NCBI GenBank assembly: GCA_000442125.1
Contig: KE546980.1
Coordinates: 124,001 to 188,000, forward strand
DNA: 64,000 nt
Direction: 5' to 3'
From: Opeltia flavorubescens
Lineage: Eukaryota; Ascomycota; Lecanoromycetes; Teloschistales; Teloschistaceae
The position numbers and the translations under genes are program-made. Shown here piece by piece: positions 46,132-57,001 of this stretch (position 1 is its first letter; every line of letters begins with the position of its first letter). The notes beneath the pieces are model-generated. The model did not search any database, had not been told where the DNA came from, and worked only from the letters and a program-made list of their open reading frames with translations.

Positions 46132-46949
46132 ATGAACACTATACATAAAATCAAAGAATTAAACAAGATCGAATTAAAAAATGGAGTGTACAGTTACCCC
46201 CACTACATCAACGCAATCTTCTCTAATCTTTGCGCAGGGCACCTGAAGCTTCATGGCATCGTGATCATGCAGACTCCGCATACATCTACATCGGCGGCTT
46301 ACCATTCGAATTATCCGAGGGTGACATAATCACAATATTCTCTCAGTTTGGGGAACCTACTTTCGTCAAATTAGTCCGGGATAAGGAGACTGGGAAGTCA
46401 AAAGGGTTTGCGTTCCTCAAATATGAGGATCAACGGAGCACAGACTTGGCCGTCGACAATCTAGGCGGGGCAATGGTGAAGGGGAGAATGCTGAACGTTG
46501 ATCATACGAGGTACAAAAAGAGAGATGATGACGAAGATGAGGACCTCGGAGTATTGCAGACTGAAACGAAAGATGAGAACGATGCCGGCGATACTGAAAG
46601 GGAGGAAGATCGTGAGGAACGGCCAATGCTAAAGGAGGAGAAAGAGCTGGCGGCTTTATTGCGAGATCATGACGAAGATGACCCCATGAAAGAATACCTC
46701 ATCAACGAGAAAAGGGAGGAGGTAGCCAAGGCTTTAGCGAAGTTGAAGATGGGGGATAAGAAGGATGGCGAGAAAAGAAAACATCGTCACCACCATAAGC
46801 ACCGCTCCAAGATAAATAGCTCGGATCGAGATCGTCGAAGACGCGAGCGACGCGAGCATCGCTCAGGTCGAATGAGCGATATTTCAGATGGAGAGGAGAG
46901 GCGGCGGAGACATCGTCCGGATCGGCGGAGATCAAAGAGCCCAAGATGA
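46132..46949 (+). CDS. IST3: U2 snRNP-associated RES complex protein Ist3/Snu17
   Basis: Model: exons 46132-46187 and 46238-46949, joined by a 50-nt phase-2 intron (GTACAG...GCGCAG), giving 255 residues. An N-terminal segment (MNTIHKIKELNKIELKNGV, then APEASWH across the splice) is the hallmark of Ist3/RBMX2. A single RRM (about 30-110) has RNP2 YIYIGGL and RNP1 KGFAFLKY. The C-terminal QRSTDLAVDNLGGA and VDHTRYKKRDD segment in this family binds Bud13 and Pml1. The rest is a charged extension with His/Arg/Lys-rich and RS-like runs ending RRRSKSPR, longer than the yeast protein. Together with Bud13 and Pml1 it supports pre-mRNA splicing and nuclear retention. It is divergent from the dynein gene and convergent with the dienoyl-CoA reductase. 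Confidence 0.95.
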
Positions 46950-47314
46950 CAGGCTACTGATGCCATCAAGCCAATTTTTGGCACCTTAAAGGGCCCAACA
47001 AAACTGATTACGGGATGATAAACGATGCGATGGGATTCATTAACTGGAGAACTGTCTTCAAGGCTCGCAGTAGGCGATCTAAGAAGCGGAAAACCCCCTT
47101 CAAGATTACGATCCCGACTTGCTGCCGCGCGAGTCGCCGCCAAGGGGCATCACATCCACTAAGCTCAGTAATTCACTAGGCAGCATATTACTGCGAAAGA
47201 GGAGAACAGGACACCACATAAGAAGTACGGGAACAAGTCCAAGAATGTTGGAGCAACGCATCAGCTCAATTAGGACACTCGTCGGTCCCATCCGACACAG
47301 AACGCTGGTATCGC

Positions 47315-48369
47315 TTAAAGCCTCGACTTCTTCATACCTTTAACGCCAGACACCACCTCGCTATCCAGGAGGAAGTCTGGATACTCAAATCCGCTACCAG
47401 GGTTTGCTGCCTTGGTCCGCCACGCCGCCCCATCGACCACAAGCACATTCCCATTAACGAAATTACCAGCATCGCTAAACAAATATACTGTGGCATCGGC
47501 AATGTCTTTCACAGAACCATATCTCCCAAGGGGTACTTCTTTCATCCCCTTGGCCGTATCCTCTTTTCTGCTCAATCTCTCCATTCCCTCTGTTCCACCA
47601 ATAGGTCCTGGAGCAATAATATTCGAAGTCACACCATGGGGGCCAAATTCAATAGCCGTGCTCGCTGACAACGCGTCAACGCCGGCTTTCGCCACGCTCA
47701 CATGAGTTTGCAATGGCAATGTCGTGTAGTGGATGGTCGCGCTAATGAAGATTATCCGGCCACCCGTACCGATGGGACATGGTGTTCTGCCGTCAGACTT
47801 ATGTTTCTTAGCTGAGGCAACAAGGGCAGGAAGGGTGGCTTTAAGGGTGTTGTAACTGCCAAGAACGTCGATGTCGATGACGGACTTGAAAGCGTTTGCG
47901 CTGAGCTGGTTGATGGAGGCAAGGAAGTTGCCTGCTGCTCCAGCACTAGATATCAAATAAGTACGTTAGCAGCCTCATCTGATAAAAGCAGAATATACGT
48001 ACATTACAAAGTCTATGCCTCCTAGCTCCTTGATACATCGATCCACGGCCGCCTGCAAGCTCTGAAGGCTCCTAACGTCTACTGAACCCAGGCCGAGGAC
48101 CTTTGATCCTCGCCTTGCCGTTGCGAGCTCTCGAGCCATGCTCTCCGTCTTCTCGACATTGCGGCCCACTATGCAGGCGTTCGCGCCAAGATGGACCAAT
48201 GCCCGGACTTGGGCGCTGCATATGGTTCCTGCGCCCCCAGTACAGAAAATTACTTTATTATCTGATAGCAATGTTCAGTACTTTCAGATAAATCCATCAG
48301 ATGCGCGAACTTACTGAAAATGCCGTCTTTCCATGTTTCGCTCAAATATTCGCTCCTGGCGAGAGGCAT
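47315..48369 (-). CDS. SPS19: Peroxisomal 2,4-dienoyl-CoA reductase (SDR, PTS1)
   Basis: Model: exons 48369-48315, 48261-48003 and 47945-47315, giving 314 residues. It is an NADPH-dependent reductase that removes 2,4-double bases—more precisely 2,4-double bonds—during beta-oxidation of polyunsaturated fatty acids. The short-chain dehydrogenase fold starts with NNKVIFCTGGAGTICSAQ (Rossmann TGGAGTI) and continues with CIVGRNVEK. DFV-IAGAAGNFLASI crosses the second splice. ISATIHYTTLPLQTHVSVAKAGVDAL carries the family's Lys and the peroxisomal DECR-type sequence in place of the usual SDR Tyr-x-x-x-Lys. EFGPHGVTSNIIAPGPIGGTEG follows. The C-terminus KKSRL is an accepted PTS1 variant. The acceptor for exon 3 (ATCTAG) and the donor GTACGT give the conserved VIAGAAGNF join. 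Confidence 0.93.
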
Positions 48370-48855
48370 GGTCTCTTTCGGTGTGATGTTTAGGTATGAA
48401 GACTATAAGAGAAGGAGTAGAAAATTGAAGAACAAAATAAAGAAGAAAGCTTTTAAATATGGCGATCCGCGATGCTTATAGAGACAAATGATATCCTTTA
48501 CGGCCGCAGTCGCATGAATGCGCCGAGGTAGCCTTCTATGATGACTGCTACGATAATGGCTTGCTACTCCCGTTAGTCATGGTATTCAAGTTGATACCAA
48601 TTTGATTCGAGAAGTCAGGATTACAGAGTAGGCAAGCCGAAGCTATGAAACGAAAATCCTGCCTTTGACATAGAAGTCTTTAAAGAGCTATGGGAAGTCG
48701 ATGGTCTGAGTACGGGAATCCGTAGCCGAGGCATGTTTAGCCGCTTTCCCATCCCACATTTCAAGATCCAGCCTACCCTTGTCACTTGTCACCTTTGCAA
48801 GCCAGACTATCCTCATTCACATTACTTGTCGTCGCAAACATTGGCCGTTGCCATC
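48370..48855. promoter_or_regulatory. Divergent promoter, dienoyl-CoA reductase / ATG33-like
   Basis: The 486-bp region between the two starts has no coding frame of interest. The 84-codon frame from 48733 runs in frame into the ATG33-like exon, but the conserved N-terminus begins at 48856. I could not recognise a CCTCGG-type fatty-acid response element with confidence. Confidence 0.35.
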
Positions 48856-49526
48856 ATGTCTCGCACAGTCACTGCTTCGAAGTTCGTCGGCACCATTAGC
48901 CTGGGCCTTTTGACTGTATGTACTTGCGTCCTATTTACTCCCTCCCTTGCCCCCTCCTTTCACGGTTTTGAGAAGTGTTCCGTCTAGCACGAGGACATGA
49001 TTTCATTAACAATACCATCGTCTAGGGTCTCTCATATACCCTCTCCACCACCACTGTCCCGCCTCTTCTCGCTCTTCCTTCAGCAACCCCAGCTCACTCC
49101 ACCTTCCGCCACCTGCGTGCCCTCACAAGCCGGCATCAAGTCCTTCTCTCCACACTGAGCGCCTCGTCTTTCATAATGGCGTACCTGCTCTCTCCATCGC
49201 GTTCACGACATCCATACCTGCTGTGGGCAAGTTTGGCAGTCGGTTTGGGCTGGAGTGGAGAGGCTTATGCATCAGTCAAGCGGAGGGTCTCTCGGAAGAA
49301 GACAGGGAGGGAGAATGCTAGCAGTGCAGGCCGGAAAGCAAATAGGATTGTGAAGGAGGGAAGCTGGACGGAGGATGAGGAATGGGTTTCTGATGAGGGG
49401 AATGTGAATGGAGAGGTTGTGAGGGAAGGGATGAATGGGTGGAGAGTCAAGCAGGGTCTTAAGGCGGGGGTGTGGGGATTGGGATGGGCGATGGCTGTCG
49501 TTGGTCTGTGGGGGGATGGAGCGTGA
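48856..49526 (+). CDS. atg33: ATG33-like mitochondrial membrane protein
   Basis: Model: exons 48856-48915 and 49026-49526 with a phase-0 intron of 110 nt (GTATGT...TCTAG), giving 186 residues. The N-terminus MSRTVTASKFVGTISLGLLT|GLSYTLSTTTVP is the conserved start of the fungal family annotated as autophagy-related protein 33. These are small outer-mitochondrial-membrane proteins; in yeast Atg33 promotes mitophagy. A second hydrophobic region (FIMAYLLSPS, then LLWASLAVGLGWSG) and a third near the C-terminus (GVWGLGWAMAVVGLWG) suggest three or four membrane segments with a basic/acidic loop between. The family assignment is from remembered pattern; function in mitophagy outside yeasts is poorly supported. 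Confidence 0.72.
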
Positions 49527-49958
49527 AGAATCTAGTGACGGTTTGAGAAGTTGGTTAATCCGAGGAGTACATGGCGTATCGGGGCATCTGTATTCGGGCG
49601 ATTCGATATCACAGCATTCCTTGAATTGTGGAGGAGAAAACTCTTTCTCCGCTCTTTACATGGTCCTCTCGGTTCAGTACTTCTATCCACATATCAAAAA
49701 TATGGCGCTTCTTTACAGGTTCCATCGTGATCCCACTTGTTCAGAGGTTTCTCCAGGCTACATCTCTGGAGGCGGTCAACTTAGCTGAGGAGCGATGTTT
49801 TGCTTATCTTTCCAACACACCGGGTTTTGGGACGCAAGTATCTTCATATTGTAGGTTTCATCACACTGGACACACCCTGTCAACTCTGAGCACCACCTCT
49901 ACGCCATCAGTGAATATCCTCCCATCCCCCGGACCCCAAACCACAACCCCAATAACCC

Positions 49959-50694
49959 TTAAAAATCCTGTATACCAGTCTCCCCTTCCAACCCCCCCTC
50001 TTTCCCGTCAACCCTACCACTCTCCTCTTCGCCCTCAAACCACTCTTCCTCCCTATCCCTCTCCTCCTCCCCCACCACCCCATCCATCCCATTCCCAGAA
50101 TCCACAGCCCCATACTCAAAATCCTCATCCTCACCCCTCAGAAACCTCCTCTCCATCATCTCCCGCCACCGCTCCTGCCCTTCCTCCTTACTACCCGGAA
50201 CCTCATCCCTCTCTTCCGCCAGGATCTCCCCATTCGCGGGATTGCGTCGATACCGCATCTCATTGTGCCCATTCTTATCTTTCCCATCTTCAGAGGATAA
50301 AGCGGAGATCTTCGCTTCTGAACGCCATAGATCTGCTTCGAGGATGCCGCTGTAGCCTTTTCTTCGGCCGTCGGCTTCTCGCTCCGTGGGGGTTTGGAAG
50401 CGCCGGATTAGGCGGTCGTAGGAGAGGGGGTCTTTGTTTGGGATATGATCAGCGGGCGAGTAGCGGGGTCGGTTGCTGTGGGATGAGGTGCGGACCTGCT
50501 AGTTCTAGGGATGGGGAGGAGAGGTATTCGGGGTGGGTGTCGAGGTAGTGTTTTCGCCGGTTTTTGATCTGGATGCGGGCTAGGGAGATTGAGGAGTGGT
50601 GACGAGGTGAGGGGCGGGTTTGAATAAGGTGGTCTTGGGTTGAGGATGCATTTGGTGGGGATGGGGGTTTGGATCTGGCTGGTAGACCTGGCAT
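49959..50694 (-). CDS. CCDC97-domain protein
   Basis: Model: exons 50694-50496 and 50431-49959, with a 64-nt intron (GTCCGC...ACAAAG), giving 223 residues. The conserved core is RIQIKNRRKHYLDTHPEYL, then SLELAD-PLSYDRLIRRFQT across the splice and EREADGRRKGYSGILEADL, matching the CCDC97 domain (PF09747). A MRYRRNPANGEIL segment and a very acidic Glu/Asp-rich tail follow. CCDC97 in animals associates with the SF3B splicing complex, so a nuclear RNA role is plausible for the fungal protein. The ATG at 50694 was chosen; the frame upstream starts with TTG only. The opposite strand carries a 306-codon frame that is a shadow of this gene's base composition. Confidence 0.85.
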
Positions 50695-50796
50695 TGCGTG
50701 AAACAAATTTGGGAGGGGGATCTTATGTAGAGTTCGTTACATTTGAGGTGTTGGTAGGGCAAAATTTCGAGATGCTTCAGAGCGCAAAAATATATG

Positions 50797-50868
50797 TGCA
50801 AGCGCCGTGAATCGAACACGGACCTCTACCTTGGAAGGGTAGAATCCTGACCATTGGACCACGCAAGC
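50797..50868 (-). tRNA. tRNA-Gly (UCC anticodon)
   Basis: This is a 72-nt cloverleaf without intron. The D arm is GTCC/GGAT, the anticodon stem CTACC/GGTAG with loop CTTCCAA (anticodon TCC), the variable loop AGGT, and the T arm CCGTG-TTCGATT-CACGG. The discriminator is A. The acceptor stem reads GCTTGCG against CGCTTGC, which pairs at five positions but gives T-T at 3:70 and 4:69. That is unusual and may mean reduced function or a recent change. It lies 102 bp upstream of the CCDC97 gene start, on the same strand. Confidence 0.85.
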
Positions 50869-51105
50869 TGGATGATTCGGAAATCGCTAAGACAAAATAT
50901 ATTATGATTTTTGTGATTTATTCCTGTTGAGAAAATACAAACACTGTTGACTTAAGAGAGCTTGTTCGTAACCCTACTTTTTACCCCTTACATTCCTAGG
51001 GTTCATTTGCCAATGATGGAATTGGATTCATCTTCTCCAACAGCTCTTTGTAAGAATGTTTTAGCCCTTTAAAGAATATCACATGAATGTGGATGTCTAA
51101 ATCAA

Positions 51106-52941
51106 ATGTCTTCCAAAAGAAAGCCTAGCAAGATCACAAAGCGTGGAGCGGGTTGGAAAGATCAAGTGTCGAAAATAGTCCAATCCATTGCAGGCAAGAA
51201 GACTATTAATATTGCAAAAGCCTATTGCCGTATTACCTTCTCCTTATTTTTCACAGACGTTATTCAATCCTCGCTTGACCCTGTGTATGGCCATATTCCA
51301 GCCTCCAGATACCACAATTCGGTCACTCTAGCAGCTCTCTTGATCTCATGTTTTACCTACAGCCTCTGGAGAAGGCCAAGCCAGGTCTGGACCCAAATCT
51401 TCATAGCGGTCATCATTCCATCAATTGCCAATTATCAATTTTTTCTTTTCCGCTTCAGCGGACCACTAGGACCACAATGGGGTCCACTGCTTATGAACCT
51501 GATTGTCACATTTCCGATCGTCCTGATATCTACGGTCTTTGCTTCAGACACAGTTGCTCATGAGAACGAAATGATGCCTAGGGCGAATGAAAAGCGTGCC
51601 GATAGGACCTGTCATGCAGATCTACATCCGCTGGTCTATGCTGGAATATCTCTAGCAGCCTACTTGACGAAAAATCTTGTAAGCAACTTCATCAGACAGC
51701 GCTTTCAAACATATGTTCTGCGGTCGAGGGTCACATTGGGCCATATCCTTACATTTGTCCACGCTATTTTACTTGGCTCTGGTAAACTTTGGCTCGTAGC
51801 AATATCCATATCACCATCCGTCCTATGGACTCCTTACACTCCTTCCATTTACACAGATAAGATGCTTAATCTTACCTTGCATAAGCATGGCTTCTCACTT
51901 GTTGCCCGGCAAGAATCTCTTACCGGGTATATCTCGGTTTTGGACAATCAACGAGACGGCTTTCGTGTGATGAGGTGCGATCACAGCCTCCTTGGCGGAG
52001 AATGGATTCCTCCTCGAGGCCATGTTCCAAAGCTACAAGAACCCATATATGCTATCTTCGTAATGCTGGAGGCTGTAAGATTAGTACAGCCGCAGCCCCG
52101 ACCTCTTCAGGGGCAAGTTGATCAGCAGAGCGCTTTGGTCATGTAAGCGGACTGGACTTTTCTCATGTACCCGGGCATTGACTGATTCGCGATCAAGTGG
52201 CCTTGGGATTGGCACTACTCCATCCGCACTTATTGCACATGGGATTGATACGACTGTTGTTGAGATTGACCCAGTGGTCTATGAATTCGCAAATCAACAC
52301 TTCAGGCTTCCAGGCAACCATACGTCAGTCATAGACGACGCTGTGGCATTTGTGGAACGAAATAGAAGGGGGAAAAAGTATGAGTATATCGTACATGACG
52401 TTTTCACAGGTGGCGCTGAACCAATTAACCTTTTCACTATGGAATTTCTTCAGGGACTAAGAGACATGTTGAAGGAAGAGGGGGTCATTGCCATCGTAAG
52501 ACGCGACAGAAGACTAAAAGATCCATTCTCTGCTAATATGCACAGAATTACGCAGGTGATCTGCGCCTTCGATCCGCCAGTATGGTCGTACGAACAGTTC
52601 TGTCCGTTTTCCGAACCTGCCGGCTATTCCGCGAAGAAGCCGAACCTCCAGAAGAGTCAAAGACGGACTTCACGAACCTGGTCCTGTTTTGTCGAAAAGC
52701 CGCTGGATCTTTCAAGTTCAGACAACCAACAAGAGACGATTTCCTAGGTAGTCAAGCGCGTCAACATCACCTGCTACCGAGATATGAGATGAACAAGCAG
52801 TATTTCACAAAGCGACATGGAACAGACGTTGTTACAAAGCGTAATTCAGCAGAATTAGAGAAATCGCAATATCAGAGCGCCTTAGGGCATTGGAAGGTCA
52901 TGAGAAGCGTCCTTCCAGATGCTGTATGGGAGAACTGGTGA
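51106..52941 (+). CDS. Membrane-anchored spermidine-synthase-fold protein
   Basis: Model: exons 51106-52142, 52198-52495 and 52546-52941, giving 576 residues. The N-terminal 260 residues carry about six hydrophobic segments (for example SVTLAALLISCFTYSLW, IFIAVIIPSIANYQFFLF, NLIVTFPIVLISTVF). A spermine/spermidine-synthase-type Rossmann domain follows. Its pieces are SLTGYISVLDNQ, the SAM-type loop IGLGIGTTPSAL formed across the first splice, VVEIDPVVYEFA with the acidic adenosine-binding residue, and YEYIVHDVFTGGAEP. Then come EGVIAI-NYAG across the second splice and a C-terminal Arg/Lys-rich helical tail. Such fusions are widespread in ascomycetes. Polyamine synthesis has not been shown for them and the DVFTGG site differs from true spermidine synthases, so the substrate is unknown. 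Confidence 0.88.
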
Positions 52942-53754
52942 TGTCCGATGATTTCTCACCCAAAGAACAACCACGGCGAAACTTCGAAAACCATCGTATT
53001 CAGATCTGAAACCACGATCCTCTTGGCCCAGTCATTCGTCCTTTCCGCAGGAAGCCGAGACATAAATTCCTTCAACGGATAGCCGTGTGTCAACAGTTTT
53101 ATCGGCATTGCAATGCAACACAATACTTGCTAGCAAACAGAAGGGTCAAATATATACCCATACGCGGATAAAAGAGTCTTACGTATGGGCAATCTCCCGG
53201 CGGACGCGTGGCTGATTCGACTGTGTGCCACAATCCAACGGCGCCGAAGTAGCCTCGGGTTTTGGAGAGGAGGGTGCGGCAGAGTGGCAGCAAATAATCA
53301 GCGAGTCTAGAACCTGGTCCACCAGAATATTCAAATAGATTGATCTGCATGCATAACCGCTCTCCGATATTCAAGAAAATGCGCGTTGTCCAGGATTCTA
53401 CCATGCTTTAATCCCTTCCATCTGGGTGATTTATATATCCACGTGGCCCAATGTGCGCACCCGTAGAAACATGCCCCTTTCCCATTGATTCCACCGTGAC
53501 CCGGCCATAACCCCCACCTCGCCCACTACAGTCGCTCCTTCCTCCGAGGTGTGGACAGGCTCTAAATCCCGAAGGCGCTCTGCTACGCGTGCATCTGCAC
53601 CAAAAGGGAAGCAGAGCAAAATGACCTTATTGCCTTGCTCACTTTGATTTTTGACCTTGACATCATTCCTAACATGCTTCGATGACATTGTTGATTGCAG
53701 GACCTCTCTTCTCAAATTAGCTGTTGGGGAGGTCTCTGCTGCCACTCACAGACT
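52942..53754. promoter_or_regulatory. SSK1 upstream region
   Basis: This 813-bp region lies between the spermidine-synthase-like stop and the SSK1 start. Two minus-strand frames (53099-53404 and 53431-53745) show weak protein-like patches but cannot be spliced together. They overlap the SSK1 5' end, so they are not called as genes. The region presumably holds the SSK1 promoter and leader. Confidence 0.4.
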
Positions 53755-56055
53755 ATGATGGCTGATCTCAGAGCGCGATTGAAGCCACTCTTCCGACGAT
53801 CTTCCACCGCCACAACCACTTCTTCCCAATCATCGAATTCATCCATGACCAATGCTCTAGGACAACGACGCGGTCACAGCAAAAGCTCACTGCTATTGTC
53901 AAAGTCAAGAAAATCATCCTTGCCAATTCAAGAGGAAGGACCTCCTCTACCACTTGCTCCCGCTTCCGCCCTCACTTCCGACACCCAGTCTGTCGTCTAC
54001 GATCCACCTCAAACACCAAATACTAGTATTGAGACACCACGTCTGACACCACTGGAGAAGATAAATCCGATCTTCACCATTGAAGAGCCTACCCCGGACT
54101 TGACGCCCGCTATTCCAGCCAAAGACCCCGTACCCGACCCTGACCTAACAACTATATCCACCGCTTTACCCTCTGGGCTGGCTCAGCAGCAATCACCACC
54201 AAGCAGCAACCGTGACCGAGTCCTGCATACTCTAATTGAGAGTGAAAGATCTGAGTCTGAGTCCATCCCCTCACTCTATTCCGCGGGCGGGCCAGTGAAT
54301 GTCAGTACAAACATGTCGCATCGAAAGATATGGGTGAAGAGAGTAGGCCAATCGGCTACACGGGTGACAATAAGCGAGGATGATCTGGTAGACGATGCGA
54401 AGGAGATGGTTTTGAAAAAATACGGGAATTCCTTGGGCCACTCTTTTGATGCTCCAGATGTTACTCTCAGAATAGTACCTCGAGATTCTGCGCATCGACA
54501 CGGAAGAGCGGAAAGGACTCTGGGTCCGGAAGAGCAACTTTCAAGAACGCTTGATTTATACTTTCCTGGAGGTCAGAAAGTTGATGAAGCACTCATCATT
54601 GACGTCCCTCAACGACGTACCCCAAGGCATTCTCCACACGTATCCATGTCATACTACGCCAATGACGACCTTCGACCTAGCGAGAGCGGAGGTGATTATT
54701 TCCCGACGCTACCAATTCAAGCCAAACATTCGCCACGACTCCCTTCAGCTACGTCTGCTCCAAGCGGGCATGGACCATCACATCCTCCTTTAAACCATGC
54801 CATGTCTATCATGGGTACCGGCCAGGTCCCAACGCTCCCTTCTCCAGGTCAGCTCAGTGCACGGCACTCGAGTTCTACTAGCTCTCGCTCGCAAAGACCC
54901 CGATATCCCCGCCAGCACACCGCATCACCCACGGTCATCGGTACAGCTAAGTCGGTCACGCACGGTGGGCAAATACAACCTTTTCGATAAGATGATCATC
55001 GGCTAAACACTTCTTTTAGACAACCTCAATGCCCCAGCACCTCCTCCACTACCAAGCCCTCAGATTCCAGCCGACGGTCAACCTCACACCGATCATACTG
55101 CGACACCTCCACCGGTTGTCTCTCCTCGCCCTAGTAAAGCATTCAAGAAATCCAAGAAAGCGCTCAATCCTTCTTCGACTCTGCCCACCGGCCTCCTGGA
55201 TGGGGCAGTGCCACCGATTAACGTTCTTATCGTTGAAGATAACATCATCAACCTGAAACTTCTCGAGGCTTTCATGAAACGTCTAAAGGTACGATGGCAT
55301 ACAGCGATGAATGGAAGAGAAGCGGTCAACAAGTGGAGGAGAGGTGGCTTCCATCTTGTACTGATGGACATCCAATTGCCAGTAATGAATGGACTAGACG
55401 CAACGAAGGAGATCAGAAGACTGGAGAAACTCAATAGAATTGGCGTCTTTAGCAATAGCGCAGCCAGTACACCGACCTTCGCCAACTGCATTGAATCGAT
55501 TCCCGAAGACGGAAACGGAACTCCGGAAGGCGAGGATAGTTTGATGAACACTGCGCTTTTCAAAAGTCCGGTTATTATCGTGGCTTTGACGGCAAGCAGT
55601 TTGCAGAGTGATCGACATGAGGCTTTGGCGGCGGGTTGTAATGACTTTTTGACAAAGGTACTGTCACCTCCATCCTTCCCTACAAGTATATGCATCAAAA
55701 GCTAACGCATTTTCAGCCGGTCAATTTCGTCTGGCTGGAACGCAAAGTCATGGAATGGGGCTGCATGCAAGCCCTCATCGATTTCGATGGTTGGCGCAAA
55801 TGGAAAGATTTCTCGCAGACTCCGCAGCCTTCGGCGTCGGGCAAGCAACAACCTTCACCCTCTGGGAAGAATAGCAATGGAGCGGGTGGTGGCACTGGTG
55901 CTAATGGAGCTGTTAAGGAAGGGAAGAAGAAAAGTCCAGGTTCGCTGCAGATAGGGACGATGGGGAAAAAGGATGGGAGGGTTAGCGGGGGGAGCGCAAG
56001 TGGGAGTGGAAGCGAGGGGAGTGGGAATGGGGGGAGTGTTAATAAGGGGGCGTAG
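53755..56055 (+). CDS. SSK1: Response regulator Ssk1 of the HOG pathway
   Basis: Model: exons 53755-54964, 55020-55657 and 55717-56055, giving 728 residues. Ssk1 receives phosphate from the Sln1/Ypd1 relay. Unphosphorylated Ssk1 activates the MAP3K Ssk2/22 and so Hog1. MADLRARLKPLFRRSS opens the protein. A long Ser/Pro-rich region and a fungal-conserved central part (KIWVKRVGQSATRVTI to TLDLYFPGGQ) follow. The receiver domain is about 468-630: VLIVEDN acidic pocket, phospho-acceptor Asp520 in LVLMDIQLPVMNG, Ser/Thr at VALTAS and Lys616 in FLTK-PV. A 40-residue insertion after RRLEKL is usual in Ssk1. A Gly/Ser-rich tail ends the protein. Lys616 is the last codon of exon 2. The ATG could be 53755 or 53758; an in-frame ATG at 53695 is less likely. 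Confidence 0.94.
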
Positions 56056-57001
56056 GGGGGTGATGTTCGCTGGTGCTAATAAGTTTTTTCCGTTTCGCAT
56101 ACTTTTCTGAGACCAGAATTTCTCACTGGTCTGTCGTTTTGGCAAGCATGAGCGTTCGTTTCGTGTCATTTGCATTTTGAGCGTGCGAATATCCTGGTTT
56201 GTTTGGGCCTTCAAAACGTTCGTTGAGTCTCATCGAATTTTCTATAGCGAGGCGTTTGGGGAAAAGGGAAAACAAAGATTGAGGGATGGATTCGATGAGG
56301 TGAGGCATGAGGTATGCTTCCTGTATAGTGTACAGTCACGAGGTTGATAATATCGTCTTTTTAATATATACATATTTTTTTTCTTCTTCCGTTAATCAGT
56401 CCAGTAATTTACTTGATTTGAATGACACTGCAGAGAAGAGTGTTGAAAGCATGACAAAATAATTCTTCAATTCCTTTCATTCTCTTCCTTGGAAGGAAAA
56501 TGATAAGAACATGTCTAATTACACATCCATCCACATCCACAAAGAGAAAGGCAAATCCTCAAACTATGCTCCCACATAGCCATTTACCTCCCTTCCAATC
56601 TGATTGTGCTCTGGCCAATAATCCCTGACATGCATTCCAAGACCAACACCTGTAAAGTTGAAACTCCACACGCTATGCAAGTCCGTCCAGTTTCAGTTAT
56701 CCACTGATAATGCCAAACCAAGCCCACAAAAAACGCACATACACCATAAATCAATCTCTTCTCTTGAGAGAGAATCACCTATCCTTTGACATGTAAGGAT
56801 TCGTTGAAGATGTCGAAACGAGATCCTTCCTCTCTCTCACCCCTATCTTCCTTTCTCTTCCATATTGCTGTGATGGACATCCAAGAACTCGTTGAAGATT
56901 TCGAAACGAGATCCTTCCTCTCTACCCCTCTCTCTTCACCTCTCACGGTCTCTCTCCCATCCCCCCTACCATCGATCCCAAGAAGCCCAAGAAAAACTTT
57001 C
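56056..57001. other. Convergent intergenic region SSK1/THO2
   Basis: This 946-bp tail-to-tail region holds both terminators. AT-rich sequence with poly-T/TATATA tracts (56355-56400) suits the SSK1 polyadenylation region. Between about 56814 and 56930 a short imperfect repeat (CGAAACGAGATCCTTCCTCTCT) occurs twice, 84 bp apart, just beyond the THO2 stop. Confidence 0.5.

Noticed and set aside
49628-50548. 306-codon plus-strand frame
   Set aside because: It is antisense to the CCDC97-domain gene, is very Pro/Ser/His-rich and has no domain; a composition shadow.
53099-53745. Two minus-strand frames of 101 and 104 codons upstream of SSK1
   Set aside because: Some patches look protein-like, but no splice pair joins them and the second overlaps the SSK1 5' end. 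I kept the stretch as a promoter region.
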